DNA of 64,000 nucleotides from JALSNL01 sp036479585 (GTDB taxonomy: Bacteria; Bacteroidota; Ignavibacteria; Ignavibacteriales; Melioribacteraceae): NCBI GenBank assembly GCA_965224785.1, contig OZ245062.1, positions 2,914,001-2,978,000 of the forward strand, in the 5' to 3' direction. Under the pieces are notes generated by a model. The model had not been told where the DNA came from, searched no databases, and saw nothing but the letters and a program-made list of their open reading frames with translations. The position numbers were made by a program, and so were the translations under genes. Of the stretch, positions 17,383 through 26,201 are shown piece by piece (the stretch's first letter is position 1; the number at the start of each line of letters is the position of its first letter).

Positions 17383-20247
17383 TTAGAATGATAAGGTTAA
17401 ACCTAATTCAATTCTACGAGGCTGTGAAAACCAATTTTGACGTGTATCTACATCTTGAAGATTAAAAAGACCTACTAACCTAGCCTCATCCAATTTCTCT
17501 GTATTAGGAAATCTATGATCTGATACTGCTCTTCCTGTAATGGGATAAACTGTCAATTCATTTGCAGCATCATAAAGATTATATACTTTTAGAAATACGT
17601 TTAGTCCCATACCTTCAATAGTAAATCCTTTTCTTACAAACATATCCACACTATGTCGTACTGGTTTGTTATCACTATTCTTAAACTTCGATAAAACATC
17701 GAGCCTTAACGGAGTTGGAGAATAAGGTTGTCCACTTTGGAATCTTCCAATAAAACTAACAGTCCATGCATCAAAATTCATTGCTAAAGTTGCATTCAAA
17801 GTATGTGTTTGATTCCAATCAAGAGGAATAAATTCTTTTTGTGCATCTTTTACAGTTCCACCAGCAGAACCTGCAGTTTGAATAATTGCTATATTGTCTG
17901 GATCAGATTCATTTCCTTTTCCAGTCTGATAAGTATAATCAATACCACCAGTCAATAATCCGCCATTGTAAAGTTTTTCAATAGCAACAGTAAATCCTTG
18001 ATTTGTTGCATTATCTATATTTGTTCTTTGTAAATAACTGCTAAAATTCCCAATCTGTCTAATAACTTCAAGACCTATTAGATTAGTAAAATCGGAGTAA
18101 AAAAGTGTTACATCTAAACTAACTTTAGTAAAAACTTCTTGTTGTAATCCAATTTCATAGGCAATTGTTTTTTGAGGTTTTAAGTTTGCGTTACCAACAA
18201 TTGGACCTTCAATTCCGTTAACCTTATATTCTGAATTATCATAAATATATTCAAATGGAGGTGTTTTGAAAAAATGACCGTAAGCTACATGTACAACTCC
18301 ACTTCCTGAAATTGGATATGCAATACCAATTCTAGGACTAAATTGAGATTGAATTTCTACTTCCTTTAAAGTTGATGCACTAAGAAGACTAACACTTCCT
18401 ACAACCGGATTAACTCTTGGGTCGGTCAGAGCTTGATGATCCGGATTAAACCAATCGAATCTTAAGCCAACATTTATTATTAGTTCTTCTAACTCCAAAG
18501 TGTTTTGTGCAAAGAGTGCAAACTCAGTAGGATTATGTTCATATTTGATATCACTAAAACCAGTTTCACCAGTTACTGTTAATTGTGGTGCTACCAATAG
18601 GGCTTGTCTAGATTGTGCTAAAAATTCATTGAACGATAAATCTGTATCAATTGGATAAAAATTTCTACCCAAGTTAGCATCGTCTGAAAGTTCTGGAGTT
18701 AAACTATTATAAAAAACTTTATGCTTAATAAAATTTCCACCAATCTTTAGAAGGTTGTAATTATCAACTTGCCATGTTAAATCTATTTTAGCTAAATATT
18801 TATCTGTCTCAACATTTGTTACACCTAAGTTAGTTCCACCAAGATAAAATCTATCTCGAGTTGGTGAAACAGTTTGATAGCGGGAATCCACAATATTATC
18901 ATAAAGGTATTGTTTTTGATTTCGCTTTATCATACTAACACTTGCATTATAGAACATACTTGAAGTTAGTGTATGATTTATATTAAATATATGTATTTGA
19001 CTATTTGACTCAACGTTTTGAAGAGCATTAGGTGTATAACGATAATTATCATTATACCTTTTACCAGTTTCGTTTTCTAAAAATAAATTGTAACCAAGAC
19101 GAAATGATGGAGTAATAGCATAGTTAAGTTTAAAATTAGTAAATAGACGTTCCCTTGGATCCATTGGAACAAATGAATCATCACCAGTCAGTAATGAATC
19201 TGGAATTTCTATGATGGAACGACGAACTCCAGGATCATTAGGAAATTTTCTAGTAAACCAAGTTTCATACGCTGCAATATTCCAAGCATCTTCCGGGTTT
19301 GCTAATTGTTGTCCGTACAAATATCCTTCATCTTTAGTGTATCGTCCGTAAAAATAAAATCCTAACTTATTAATACCAGGAACTCGTCCTGTAATATTTC
19401 CCTCAATATTATGTTGATTAAGGGGACGAAGTTCATTAACTCCTAAAAATACATCGCTGTTACTACTTACTCTATCACCAATAAATGCTGTTGCAGAACC
19501 AGAGTAATGATCTTGTGGATCTTTTGTAACTACATTTATAACACCTGATTGTGCTTGACCATACTCAGCATTAAATGTTCCACTAATTACTTGCAACTCT
19601 TGTATGCTACCGCTTTCCAGATCAAGCAAACTACCACCGCCAGAACCAAACTGATTACTTATTGGAACACCATCAACGAGATAAGCTACTTCGTTTGATC
19701 TACCTCCACGAATATGAATACCACCTTTAGTATCTAGTACCACCCCTGCTTGTAGTTGAACTAAATCATCTAAATTTTGTACAGGTAAATCTTTTATTTG
19801 GTCAGCACCAATTTTTGCTGATGAATTAGTTCTATCCATTGTTACTGCTGGCACATCTGCTGTAATAGTAACCAAGTCTAGACCAACTGATTCATCTTTC
19901 AAACTAAAATTTTGAGTTGTTGTTAAATCAACACTAACATTTACTTCAATTATAGAGGTAGCAAAACCAATATATGAAACCTTTAATTTGTATTTCCCTG
20001 GAGGAATATTTAATATTATATAGAAGCCATCTATATCAGTTGCTGCTCCCAGTGTTGTACCATCAACCATTACGTTAACACCAATTAATGATTCCCCGGT
20101 TTTATCATCAATAATTTTCCCTTTAATTTTACCAGTTGTCCCAGCTTCCATAAGACTACTACAAAGCATCACAAATAAAATTAATATTTTCGCTGAAAAA
20201 AACATCTTAGGTATAAATACGTTTTTGATTATTATCATTACATTCAT
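17383..20247 (-). CDS. TonB-dependent outer-membrane receptor with carboxypeptidase-like N-terminal domain
   Basis: 954-aa TonB-dependent receptor. After a signal peptide (about 1-36) comes a carboxypeptidase-regulatory-like beta-sandwich (GKIKGKIIDDKTGESLIGVNV, DIDGFYIILNIPPGKYKL). The plug domain follows (QIKDLPVQNLDDLVQLQAGVV, GGIHIRGGRSNEVAYLVDG, FNAEYGQAQSGVINVVTK), then a long barrel ending in IELGLTLSF. Such receptors move large or scarce ligands across the outer membrane with TonB-ExbBD energy, none of which are encoded here. The DNA upstream has a terminator for the preceding gene, so this gene probably opens a new transcription unit or is read through. The ligand is unknown; an organophosphorus compound is inferred from the locus. 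Confidence 0.92.
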   Translation of the reverse strand: MNVMIIIKNVFIPKMFFSAKILILFVMLCSSLMEAGTTGKIKGKIIDDKTGESLIGVNVMVDGTTLGAATDIDGFYIILNIPPGKYKLKVSYIGFATSIIEVNVSVDLTTTQNFSLKDESVGLDLVTITADVPAVTMDRTNSSAKIGADQIKDLPVQNLDDLVQLQAGVVLDTKGGIHIRGGRSNEVAYLVDGVPISNQFGSGGGSLLDLESGSIQELQVISGTFNAEYGQAQSGVINVVTKDPQDHYSGSATAFIGDRVSSNSDVFLGVNELRPLNQHNIEGNITGRVPGINKLGFYFYGRYTKDEGYLYGQQLANPEDAWNIAAYETWFTRKFPNDPGVRRSIIEIPDSLLTGDDSFVPMDPRERLFTNFKLNYAITPSFRLGYNLFLENETGKRYNDNYRYTPNALQNVESNSQIHIFNINHTLTSSMFYNASVSMIKRNQKQYLYDNIVDSRYQTVSPTRDRFYLGGTNLGVTNVETDKYLAKIDLTWQVDNYNLLKIGGNFIKHKVFYNSLTPELSDDANLGRNFYPIDTDLSFNEFLAQSRQALLVAPQLTVTGETGFSDIKYEHNPTEFALFAQNTLELEELIINVGLRFDWFNPDHQALTDPRVNPVVGSVSLLSASTLKEVEIQSQFSPRIGIAYPISGSGVVHVAYGHFFKTPPFEYIYDNSEYKVNGIEGPIVGNANLKPQKTIAYEIGLQQEVFTKVSLDVTLFYSDFTNLIGLEVIRQIGNFSSYLQRTNIDNATNQGFTVAIEKLYNGGLLTGGIDYTYQTGKGNESDPDNIAIIQTAGSAGGTVKDAQKEFIPLDWNQTHTLNATLAMNFDAWTVSFIGRFQSGQPYSPTPLRLDVLSKFKNSDNKPVRHSVDMFVRKGFTIEGMGLNVFLKVYNLYDAANELTVYPITGRAVSDHRFPNTEKLDEARLVGLFNLQDVDTRQNWFSQPRRIELGLTLSF

Positions 20248-20311
20248 CTATTATTAATTGTTCTAAAATTTAGTCCTTAGTATATAATATTGAACCAATA
20301 AAAAAAGAGAA

Positions 20312-20340
20312 AAAAAATGGCGGGAAATTTAATTCCCGCC
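20312..20340 (-). terminator. Intrinsic terminator after the 593-aa T9SS protein gene
   Basis: On the minus strand an 8-bp GC-rich stem ggcgggaa/ttcccgcc is followed by a long T-run (plus-strand A-run 20300-20317). It separates the RpiR/593-aa gene unit from the TonB receptor unit, or sets a lower downstream expression level. Confidence 0.85.
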
Positions 20341-20373
20341 TAAGGCCACTTAACCTTATTTAACTAACACACA

Positions 20374-22155
20374 TTATTTAACTAACATCATTTTCTTAGT
20401 TGCTGTAAAATTTCCAGCTTGAATTGTATAAATATATAATCCAGTTGTTAAGTCAGATGCATCAAGAGACACATTATAACTTCCAGCTGCTTTAATATCA
20501 TTTACTAATTCTACAACTTCTTGTCCAAGAATATTAAATACTTTTAATGTTACTAATCCACTCTCTGGTAATGAAAAGTTAATCAGTGTTGTTGGATTAA
20601 AAGGGTTTGGATAATTTTGTTCTAAAGCATATTCGTTTGGTATTTCAGATGAATTTTCTTCAACACCAACAACTCCATTAGTAACATCAATTTTTGATGG
20701 ACTAACTGTAGTGTAGCTATTAGGACCATTAGGAGAAAATATTCTAAATCTTTCATAAGAACTACTAATGATAAGTACATTGCCTGCTGCATCTACATTT
20801 ACATCTCTAATACTCCATCCACCATCACCAAAACTTTCTTCCAAAGCACCAGTTGACATATTGTATGCCATAATATTATGAGCAGAGCTATTATTTTTAC
20901 GTGTAGTCCATAGACGACCATTCACTTCATCAATAGCTAAACCGTTAAAATTTGTTGCTCGTGCATTATGTACATTAGTCAAAGAATCTGCATGTTCTGG
21001 AGCATCATTTAAACCAATATGCCAAACTTCAACCGGAGCAGCCCCTGAGATATTCCACTTACTTAAAGCATAAATATTATTTGCAACAGCAAGAGAATCA
21101 TAAGCTGTTTGTACTACATATAGAAAGCCTTCAGAATCCAACTCTATTCTAAAAGGATGACTTAAAGTTGAAGTAGGAATTACTTCTACACCCGTACCAG
21201 AAGCATCACCATCAGATTCTCCAATAGCATACATCATAATATGTGCTGCATCAAAACCATCACCATCATCTGGGGAATCATTGTCAGAACCAGTTCTTTC
21301 ACTTGTTTGTTCAACAGTATAAAGTACTCTATCTGCACCTAGCCCAACAACTATCGCATCAGAAATTGCGTCACCACTAAAAGGTAAAATTGTTGAAATA
21401 CTACCAGCTGAAAACAGAGCATCCCCAACTGCTAATCCACCATCTCTAATTGATTTACCATTACTTGATAATACAAAAGCATACGTTCTATCATCCGGAC
21501 CAACTGTTATGCCCCAAGGTGAACCTTCATACCCTGCTAAAGAATCCCACTCAACAACTTCATTATTTCCAGATGCATAAGCTGATGCTTGCGACTGACC
21601 AAAATAACGACCCTGTGAATCATGAATATAAAGTCCTCTTGGTTTTGAACCATTGTCGTGTCCTAACTTGCCAGTTCTTTCTGCAATATATGTAGTTCCA
21701 AAAAAAGGGCTTGCTTGATTTCTATTTACCGCTACACCACTACCGCTCCAATACCAGCTATCTGGAACTGTTTCGTACGCAATATTTGCCAATGAATCTG
21801 TCCCAACATTATCATTAGCTTCTATCTCAATAGAAAAAAGACCACTAGCTGCACTACCACCAGCGTCTAATGTTCCATCCCAATCTACATCATTGAAACC
21901 CAATAATGCACCATTTGCACCACCAGCTATATTGATTACTTTGATAATTGCTCCCGATGCATCTTTGATATTAATTACAACAGAAGTTGCATTTTGATTT
22001 AAGCTATATGAAATTGTTGCTGGAAAACTTCCACTATAGGAAATTTCTACAGCTGAGGCAAATACATTTGCCTGAATATTTGTTATGTTAAGAAACATAA
22101 CCGCAATAAAAAGAAGTAAATATTTTTTCATTTTCATTTTATTATTTTCCTCCAA
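20374..22155 (-). CDS. Secreted propeller-like protein with FlgD-type Ig domain and T9SS sorting domain
   Basis: 593-aa secreted protein. A signal peptide (about 5-30) precedes a FlgD-like immunoglobulin fold (about 32-115: YSLNQNATSVVINIKDASG, then DVDWDGTLDAGG). The middle has repeated blade-like segments with GPDDRTYAF, LDSEGFLYVVQTAYD, IDEVNGRLWTTRKNNS and VDAAGNVLIISSSYER, reading like an NHL/SMP-30-type beta-propeller. The C-terminus is a textbook T9SS type A domain (NYPNPFNPTTLINF to KKMMLVK). It lies 35 bp downstream of the RpiR regulator gene and is followed by a strong terminator, so these two form the first unit of the locus. Propellers often bind or hydrolyse small molecules, but no catalytic residues can be named. 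Confidence 0.85.
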   Translation of the reverse strand: MEENNKMKMKKYLLLFIAVMFLNITNIQANVFASAVEISYSGSFPATISYSLNQNATSVVINIKDASGAIIKVINIAGGANGALLGFNDVDWDGTLDAGGSAASGLFSIEIEANDNVGTDSLANIAYETVPDSWYWSGSGVAVNRNQASPFFGTTYIAERTGKLGHDNGSKPRGLYIHDSQGRYFGQSQASAYASGNNEVVEWDSLAGYEGSPWGITVGPDDRTYAFVLSSNGKSIRDGGLAVGDALFSAGSISTILPFSGDAISDAIVVGLGADRVLYTVEQTSERTGSDNDSPDDGDGFDAAHIMMYAIGESDGDASGTGVEVIPTSTLSHPFRIELDSEGFLYVVQTAYDSLAVANNIYALSKWNISGAAPVEVWHIGLNDAPEHADSLTNVHNARATNFNGLAIDEVNGRLWTTRKNNSSAHNIMAYNMSTGALEESFGDGGWSIRDVNVDAAGNVLIISSSYERFRIFSPNGPNSYTTVSPSKIDVTNGVVGVEENSSEIPNEYALEQNYPNPFNPTTLINFSLPESGLVTLKVFNILGQEVVELVNDIKAAGSYNVSLDASDLTTGLYIYTIQAGNFTATKKMMLVK

Positions 22156-22190
22156 AAAGTTATTTTAAATATTGTTAGTTGGTATTACTA

Positions 22191-23069
22191 TTATTGGCTC
22201 CTCCTTACCAGTGAAATTATTTGTTTTTGTTGTTGCGTTATTTTTTTATTCAATTTTGTCTTTGTAGATTTTTTAGTAATTAATTTTGCAATTTCATTTA
22301 GCATCAATTCTAAAATAACTAACTGAGAAATTCTTGCTTGACAAGAATAACTTCCCATTAGATTTGCCGGAACCCCAGTAATAAGTGGGAATTGTGACAC
22401 ACCGGCTAAATTTGATTGTGAAGAATTTGTTATTCCAATTGTAATTGCACCATTTTCTTTAGCCTTTTTTGTAGCAGCAACTACCTCTTCGGTTTCGCCT
22501 GAATGCGAAATTCCGATAACAACATCATTCGAATTTAGAATTGGAATTATATTTTGGATTAACGAACGATCTCTAAAAAAATTACTAAAAATGCCAAGGC
22601 TACCAAGTGAATCACAAAAAATTTGAGCTACACCTGCTGAACCACCAAGACCTATAACAACAACTTTATTTGCTTTACTAATTTTTGATGCAATAAAACT
22701 CAAAATTTCATCATCGCAATTCTCAAGTGTTGAATCAGTCTGATTGATAAAATTCTGTCTAAATGCTTCTTGTGTATTATATGGTTCGTCATTGTTATTT
22801 ACATCTATATAAACTTTTTTACCGCTCCGCAATAGCTCAGGTACTAACGATACTTTAAAATCAGCAAAGCCCAAATAGCCTAACGACCTACAAAAACGGA
22901 GTACAGTTGCATCACTGGTATTGCATTTTCTTGCAAGACCTTGAAGAGTTAATAGTACTGTTTCATCCATATGTTTCTGAACAAACTCTGCAACGCGTTT
23001 TTCAGATTTACTTAAAGAATTAAATAAATCATTAATCAAAAATGCAGGATTACTTTGTTTATCAGTCAT
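22191..23069 (-). CDS. RpiR/MurR-family transcriptional regulator (HTH + SIS)
   Basis: 292-aa one-component regulator. The N-terminal helix-turn-helix (about 15-80) shows LSKSEKRVAEFVQKHMDE and CNTSDATVLRFCRSLGYLGF. The C-terminal SIS domain (about 120-260) shows VVVIGLGGSAGVAQIF and VVIGISHSGETEEVVAATKK, which bind phosphorylated sugars or similar phospho-ligands in this family. It is the first gene of the 21-kb locus, so it most likely controls it in response to a phosphorylated or phosphonate metabolite. A palindrome overlapping its promoter region suggests autoregulation. Whether it represses or activates cannot be seen. The Lys/Gln-rich tail (about 270-292) is unremarkable. Confidence 0.92.
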   Translation of the reverse strand: MTDKQSNPAFLINDLFNSLSKSEKRVAEFVQKHMDETVLLTLQGLARKCNTSDATVLRFCRSLGYLGFADFKVSLVPELLRSGKKVYIDVNNNDEPYNTQEAFRQNFINQTDSTLENCDDEILSFIASKISKANKVVVIGLGGSAGVAQIFCDSLGSLGIFSNFFRDRSLIQNIIPILNSNDVVIGISHSGETEEVVAATKKAKENGAITIGITNSSQSNLAGVSQFPLITGVPANLMGSYSCQARISQLVILELMLNEIAKLITKKSTKTKLNKKITQQQKQIISLVRRSQ

Positions 23070-23475
23070 TGTTCACCTATTAATGTTGTGGAACTAGTAA
23101 GAGATATTGATAAAATTATAATGTAGCATACACTACACTTTTTATTTAATTAATGTTTATTTTACAACATTTAAATACTACTATTATTTTTGTTGAATGT
23201 CAAGGGAAAAACTTAATCCACTTTTAAAATTAATTTTTGCTTTTTAATTTTTAAACTGGATTATCTTTTTGATTTAACATTCCTTCAAAAAATATTTTTA
23301 TTATTCTACCAAAGCTAGGATATCAATATTAACTAGGTGTTAGTTAATTGTTAAGTGTGTTATATGAATTTACTGAGAATAAGGTTTCTTCCAAGAGATG
23401 TGTAAAATTTACAAGGACAAGTAGAGTAAAAGTAAGCAGTTTTTAAAACTTCTGTATAAGGATTTTGAGAATCCT
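23070..23475. other. 406-bp intergenic region, start side of the RpiR gene
   Basis: This AT-rich stretch holds the RpiR promoter and operator candidate near 23115-23137. A short stem (aggatt/aatcct, 23459-23475) sits at the 3' end of the phosphatase gene on the right. I see no gene or RNA in the rest. Confidence 0.5.
23115..23137 (-). promoter_or_regulatory. Candidate -10 box with overlapping palindromic operator upstream of the RpiR gene
   Basis: On the minus strand TATAAT (23115-23120) lies about 45 bp before the RpiR start codon. Directly upstream of it is the palindrome TGTAG-N6-CTACA (23122-23137), placed where a repressor would block a promoter spacer. Autoregulation by RpiR is the natural inference. 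I did not find a second clear copy in the locus. Confidence 0.4.
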
Positions 23476-26037
23476 CTATACAATCTTCAAGACAACAATT
23501 GTGATATCATCATTCGGTTCTTTAGTGCCACGGAATTCTTTTAGAGATGTTATTGTAGAATCTACTATTTCTTTTGAGGAAGTTTTAGATTTATTTTTTA
23601 GTATTTCTTCAAGTCGTTTGTCGCCATACATTTCATTTGAGTTATTCATTGCTTCGCTAACTCCATCTGAATAGAAAACATAAATGTCATCTTTAGATAG
23701 TTGAAGTTCAACTTCTTCTAAGGTATCGCCAAACAAATTTGTAAAATCAAGACCAACACCCATTCCCTTTGGTTGTAAATAACCTATAGAACCATTGGAA
23801 TATTTAAGTGTTGGCGTATGTCCTGCTCTACTTATTTTTATTGTTTTCTTTTCAACATCAACCAAAGCAATTGTTAAAGTTATGAACCACTGCTTCTCAA
23901 TATTTCCATCAAGTTTTTTGTTCACTTCTGTTAAAACTTCTTTGGGCGATTTTTCACCTGTGCAAAATAGACTTATCATAGTTTGAAGTTTTGACATATA
24001 AAAAGAAGCAGAAAGTCCTTTCCCTGAAACATCACCCACAACAATATACATTTGTGTTTCTGATACTTTTATTAAATCGTAATAATCACCACCAACTTGT
24101 AATGCCGGTATCATTACGCCTGCTGTATCTAGACTATTAAATTTTGGAACTTCAGCAGGAAGTAATCCTTCTTGTATTTGTCTAGCAACATCAAGGTCTC
24201 GTTCCATCTTTATTTTAGTAGCTTCAGCCTCGTACAATCTTGCATTCTCAATTGAAACTGCTGTTTGGTTAGCAGATGCAATTAACAATTCAATATCTTT
24301 ACCGGCAAACTGAGCACCTGAATGTTTTAAACCAAATAGCAATAAGCCAATTACTTTGTGTTTAATTACCAAAGGTACAATAGTATAGATTTGCTCTACT
24401 TCTAAATGACCTATTTTTTTTGGACATACTTCTTTGAACTCTATATTATCGAAGGCTATTGGAAGACTTAGTTTTATTTTTTGTCTAACTTTTTGCTGAA
24501 GAATATTTTTATCATTTTCGAAAATTAAGTTTTTGTTTATGAAACCATTTTCTCTTTTAAGAATAAACTCATTGCTGTTATTATTTTTTAATGCAATTCC
24601 AAATTTATTTACTTTCAAACCTTCAACAAAGGTAGATTGAACCGAATCAAGAATGTTATCCAATCCCACAATAGTAGATACATCATTACTAAATTTCATC
24701 AGTACTTGTTGATACGCAAATTGTTCAGGATAGAAAGACTTTGTAATTATATTTTGGAACTTATCTTTTGTTGATTGAAAAACAAACGCAAATACAATAA
24801 ATATTCCACCCGCTACCAGTCCTTGGTAGTCTTCTGTTATGGCTTCACTAATTGTTTGACCAAGAACATACATTAATAAAAAGTAAGCTCCAGCAAGAGA
24901 GAAAGTAGCCGTTCCATACATAATTGTATTTTTTAGTACATCACTAACATCCATCAAGGAATATTTAAATATTGAATATGCAAAACCAACAGGAATAAGT
25001 GAGATGAAAAATATTGGGAAATAGTATTCAGGTGAATTGAAAAAAGAACCCGCAGATATGTTTGCAAAAACTGTGATAAAAAGTAATGCTAATATACCGA
25101 GTGTATAAAAGAACAAAATTGAAAAAATAGATTTTCTACCAGCTTTATCAAGCTTAAAATAATTTATATAAAGTGAAACCAAACCAACTATCAAAGAAAC
25201 AAAAAACAATATTACAAATAGCAGAACAAAGTAGTCATTGTAAGGATTTGTACTTTTCCCAACTGCTGAACGGTAGTAAACAAAAACTATTCTATAAATA
25301 ATTGCAAGAACAAAAAGAACTTTGGGTACGGTTGTAAGAATTTTTTTTGTATATTTTTTCTTCATTATTTTTCGTTCTTGAGGAAAAATCCAAAAGAAAT
25401 GAACCAAAGAAAATGAAGCGAAAATTATTCCAATTACCCAAAGTATATCAACTATAACTAATAGTATTGGTTCTTGCTGAATCGGATTTACAGTTGAATT
25501 TCCTTTGAACAAAGCAACTGTAGAAAACAAAACTAAGAAAACTCCAATTCTATAAAATAAATTTTGAATAAACCCATTTGGTTTTGAAGACACAACAGTA
25601 AAACCAACAGCAAGCCAAATTAAGCCGAGCAAAACCATTGCTAAATCACTAAACTGAATTAGCTTTTTAACTCTTACTTTTGCTTTAAATATTTCTCCAT
25701 TACGTGCAAAAACATAAGAAAGTGAATCGTCTGTTTGTTTACTATCTGCAATAAACGTTGCTTGCCAAATATTGCGTAACTTTTTTCCTTCCAATTTTAG
25801 AAATTCATCACCATCTCTGATACCAGCTTCCCAAGCTACACCGTTTACTTTTACATTATCAAATACAATTCTTGTACTATCTTTGGTAATTTTCTCAGTT
25901 TTCCACAGACACTCATCATTAGTTTTAGAAGTAATATTTAAAACAAAATATATATTTATGAAACCAATAATTACTAACACTAAAGTAAGTGCTAGTAAAA
26001 GTTTCTTTCTATATTTTGTTAGGAATTTTTTAAGCAT
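23476..26037 (-). CDS. Membrane PP2C/SpoIIE-type serine phosphatase with PDZ-like and GAF domains (RsbU-like)
   Basis: 853-aa membrane-bound phosphatase of the RsbU/SpoIIE class, which dephosphorylates STAS anti-anti-sigma proteins. Order: one N-terminal helix (about 14-32), an extracytoplasmic PDZ-like domain (about 45-125, VKVNGVAWEAGIRDGDEFLKL), a bundle of about eight membrane helices (about 130-415), a GAF-type domain (about 440-595), a coiled linker, and the phosphatase domain (about 625-853). The last has LQVGGDYYDLIK, VVGDVSGKGLSASFYM, YSDGVSEAMNNSNEMYG and NDDITIVVLKI, so the metal-binding Asp residues are intact. The PDZ-like segment exposed outside the membrane suggests sensing of an envelope signal. 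It is the most distal gene of the partner-switching cluster. Confidence 0.9.
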   Translation of the reverse strand: MLKKFLTKYRKKLLLALTLVLVIIGFINIYFVLNITSKTNDECLWKTEKITKDSTRIVFDNVKVNGVAWEAGIRDGDEFLKLEGKKLRNIWQATFIADSKQTDDSLSYVFARNGEIFKAKVRVKKLIQFSDLAMVLLGLIWLAVGFTVVSSKPNGFIQNLFYRIGVFLVLFSTVALFKGNSTVNPIQQEPILLVIVDILWVIGIIFASFSLVHFFWIFPQERKIMKKKYTKKILTTVPKVLFVLAIIYRIVFVYYRSAVGKSTNPYNDYFVLLFVILFFVSLIVGLVSLYINYFKLDKAGRKSIFSILFFYTLGILALLFITVFANISAGSFFNSPEYYFPIFFISLIPVGFAYSIFKYSLMDVSDVLKNTIMYGTATFSLAGAYFLLMYVLGQTISEAITEDYQGLVAGGIFIVFAFVFQSTKDKFQNIITKSFYPEQFAYQQVLMKFSNDVSTIVGLDNILDSVQSTFVEGLKVNKFGIALKNNNSNEFILKRENGFINKNLIFENDKNILQQKVRQKIKLSLPIAFDNIEFKEVCPKKIGHLEVEQIYTIVPLVIKHKVIGLLLFGLKHSGAQFAGKDIELLIASANQTAVSIENARLYEAEATKIKMERDLDVARQIQEGLLPAEVPKFNSLDTAGVMIPALQVGGDYYDLIKVSETQMYIVVGDVSGKGLSASFYMSKLQTMISLFCTGEKSPKEVLTEVNKKLDGNIEKQWFITLTIALVDVEKKTIKISRAGHTPTLKYSNGSIGYLQPKGMGVGLDFTNLFGDTLEEVELQLSKDDIYVFYSDGVSEAMNNSNEMYGDKRLEEILKNKSKTSSKEIVDSTITSLKEFRGTKEPNDDITIVVLKIV

Positions 26038-26095
26038 AAATAATTATATTTATTTTTTATTAAGTGAAAGCATAAAACTCTACCTACTTTTCTCT

Positions 26096-26165
26096 CCCTC
26101 GACTCCGCTCGGGATGACACTAGTTATGTTAGAAGTAGTCATGCTGAGCGGAGTCGAAGTATGAC
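26096..26165. repeat. Palindromic intergenic repeat (long hairpin)
   Basis: Arms ctcgactccgctcgggatgac (26098 on) and gtcatgctgagcggagtcga (26138 on) are inverted, nearly complementary copies around an 18-bp loop. The 'gctgagcggagtcgaag' core is a dispersed intergenic palindrome known from many Bacteroidota/Chlorobi-group genomes. It is strikingly more GC-rich than its surroundings and sits between two phosphatase genes. Confidence 0.8.
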
Positions 26166-26201
26166 GAAAACACTGAGCTAATAAAAAAATGTGGGATCTT
26201 T

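Noticed and set aside
25772..26164. 130-codon plus-strand frame running into the GC-rich palindrome
   Set aside because: Mostly antisense to the 853-aa phosphatase gene and ends inside a repeat; no start signal or recognisable domain.
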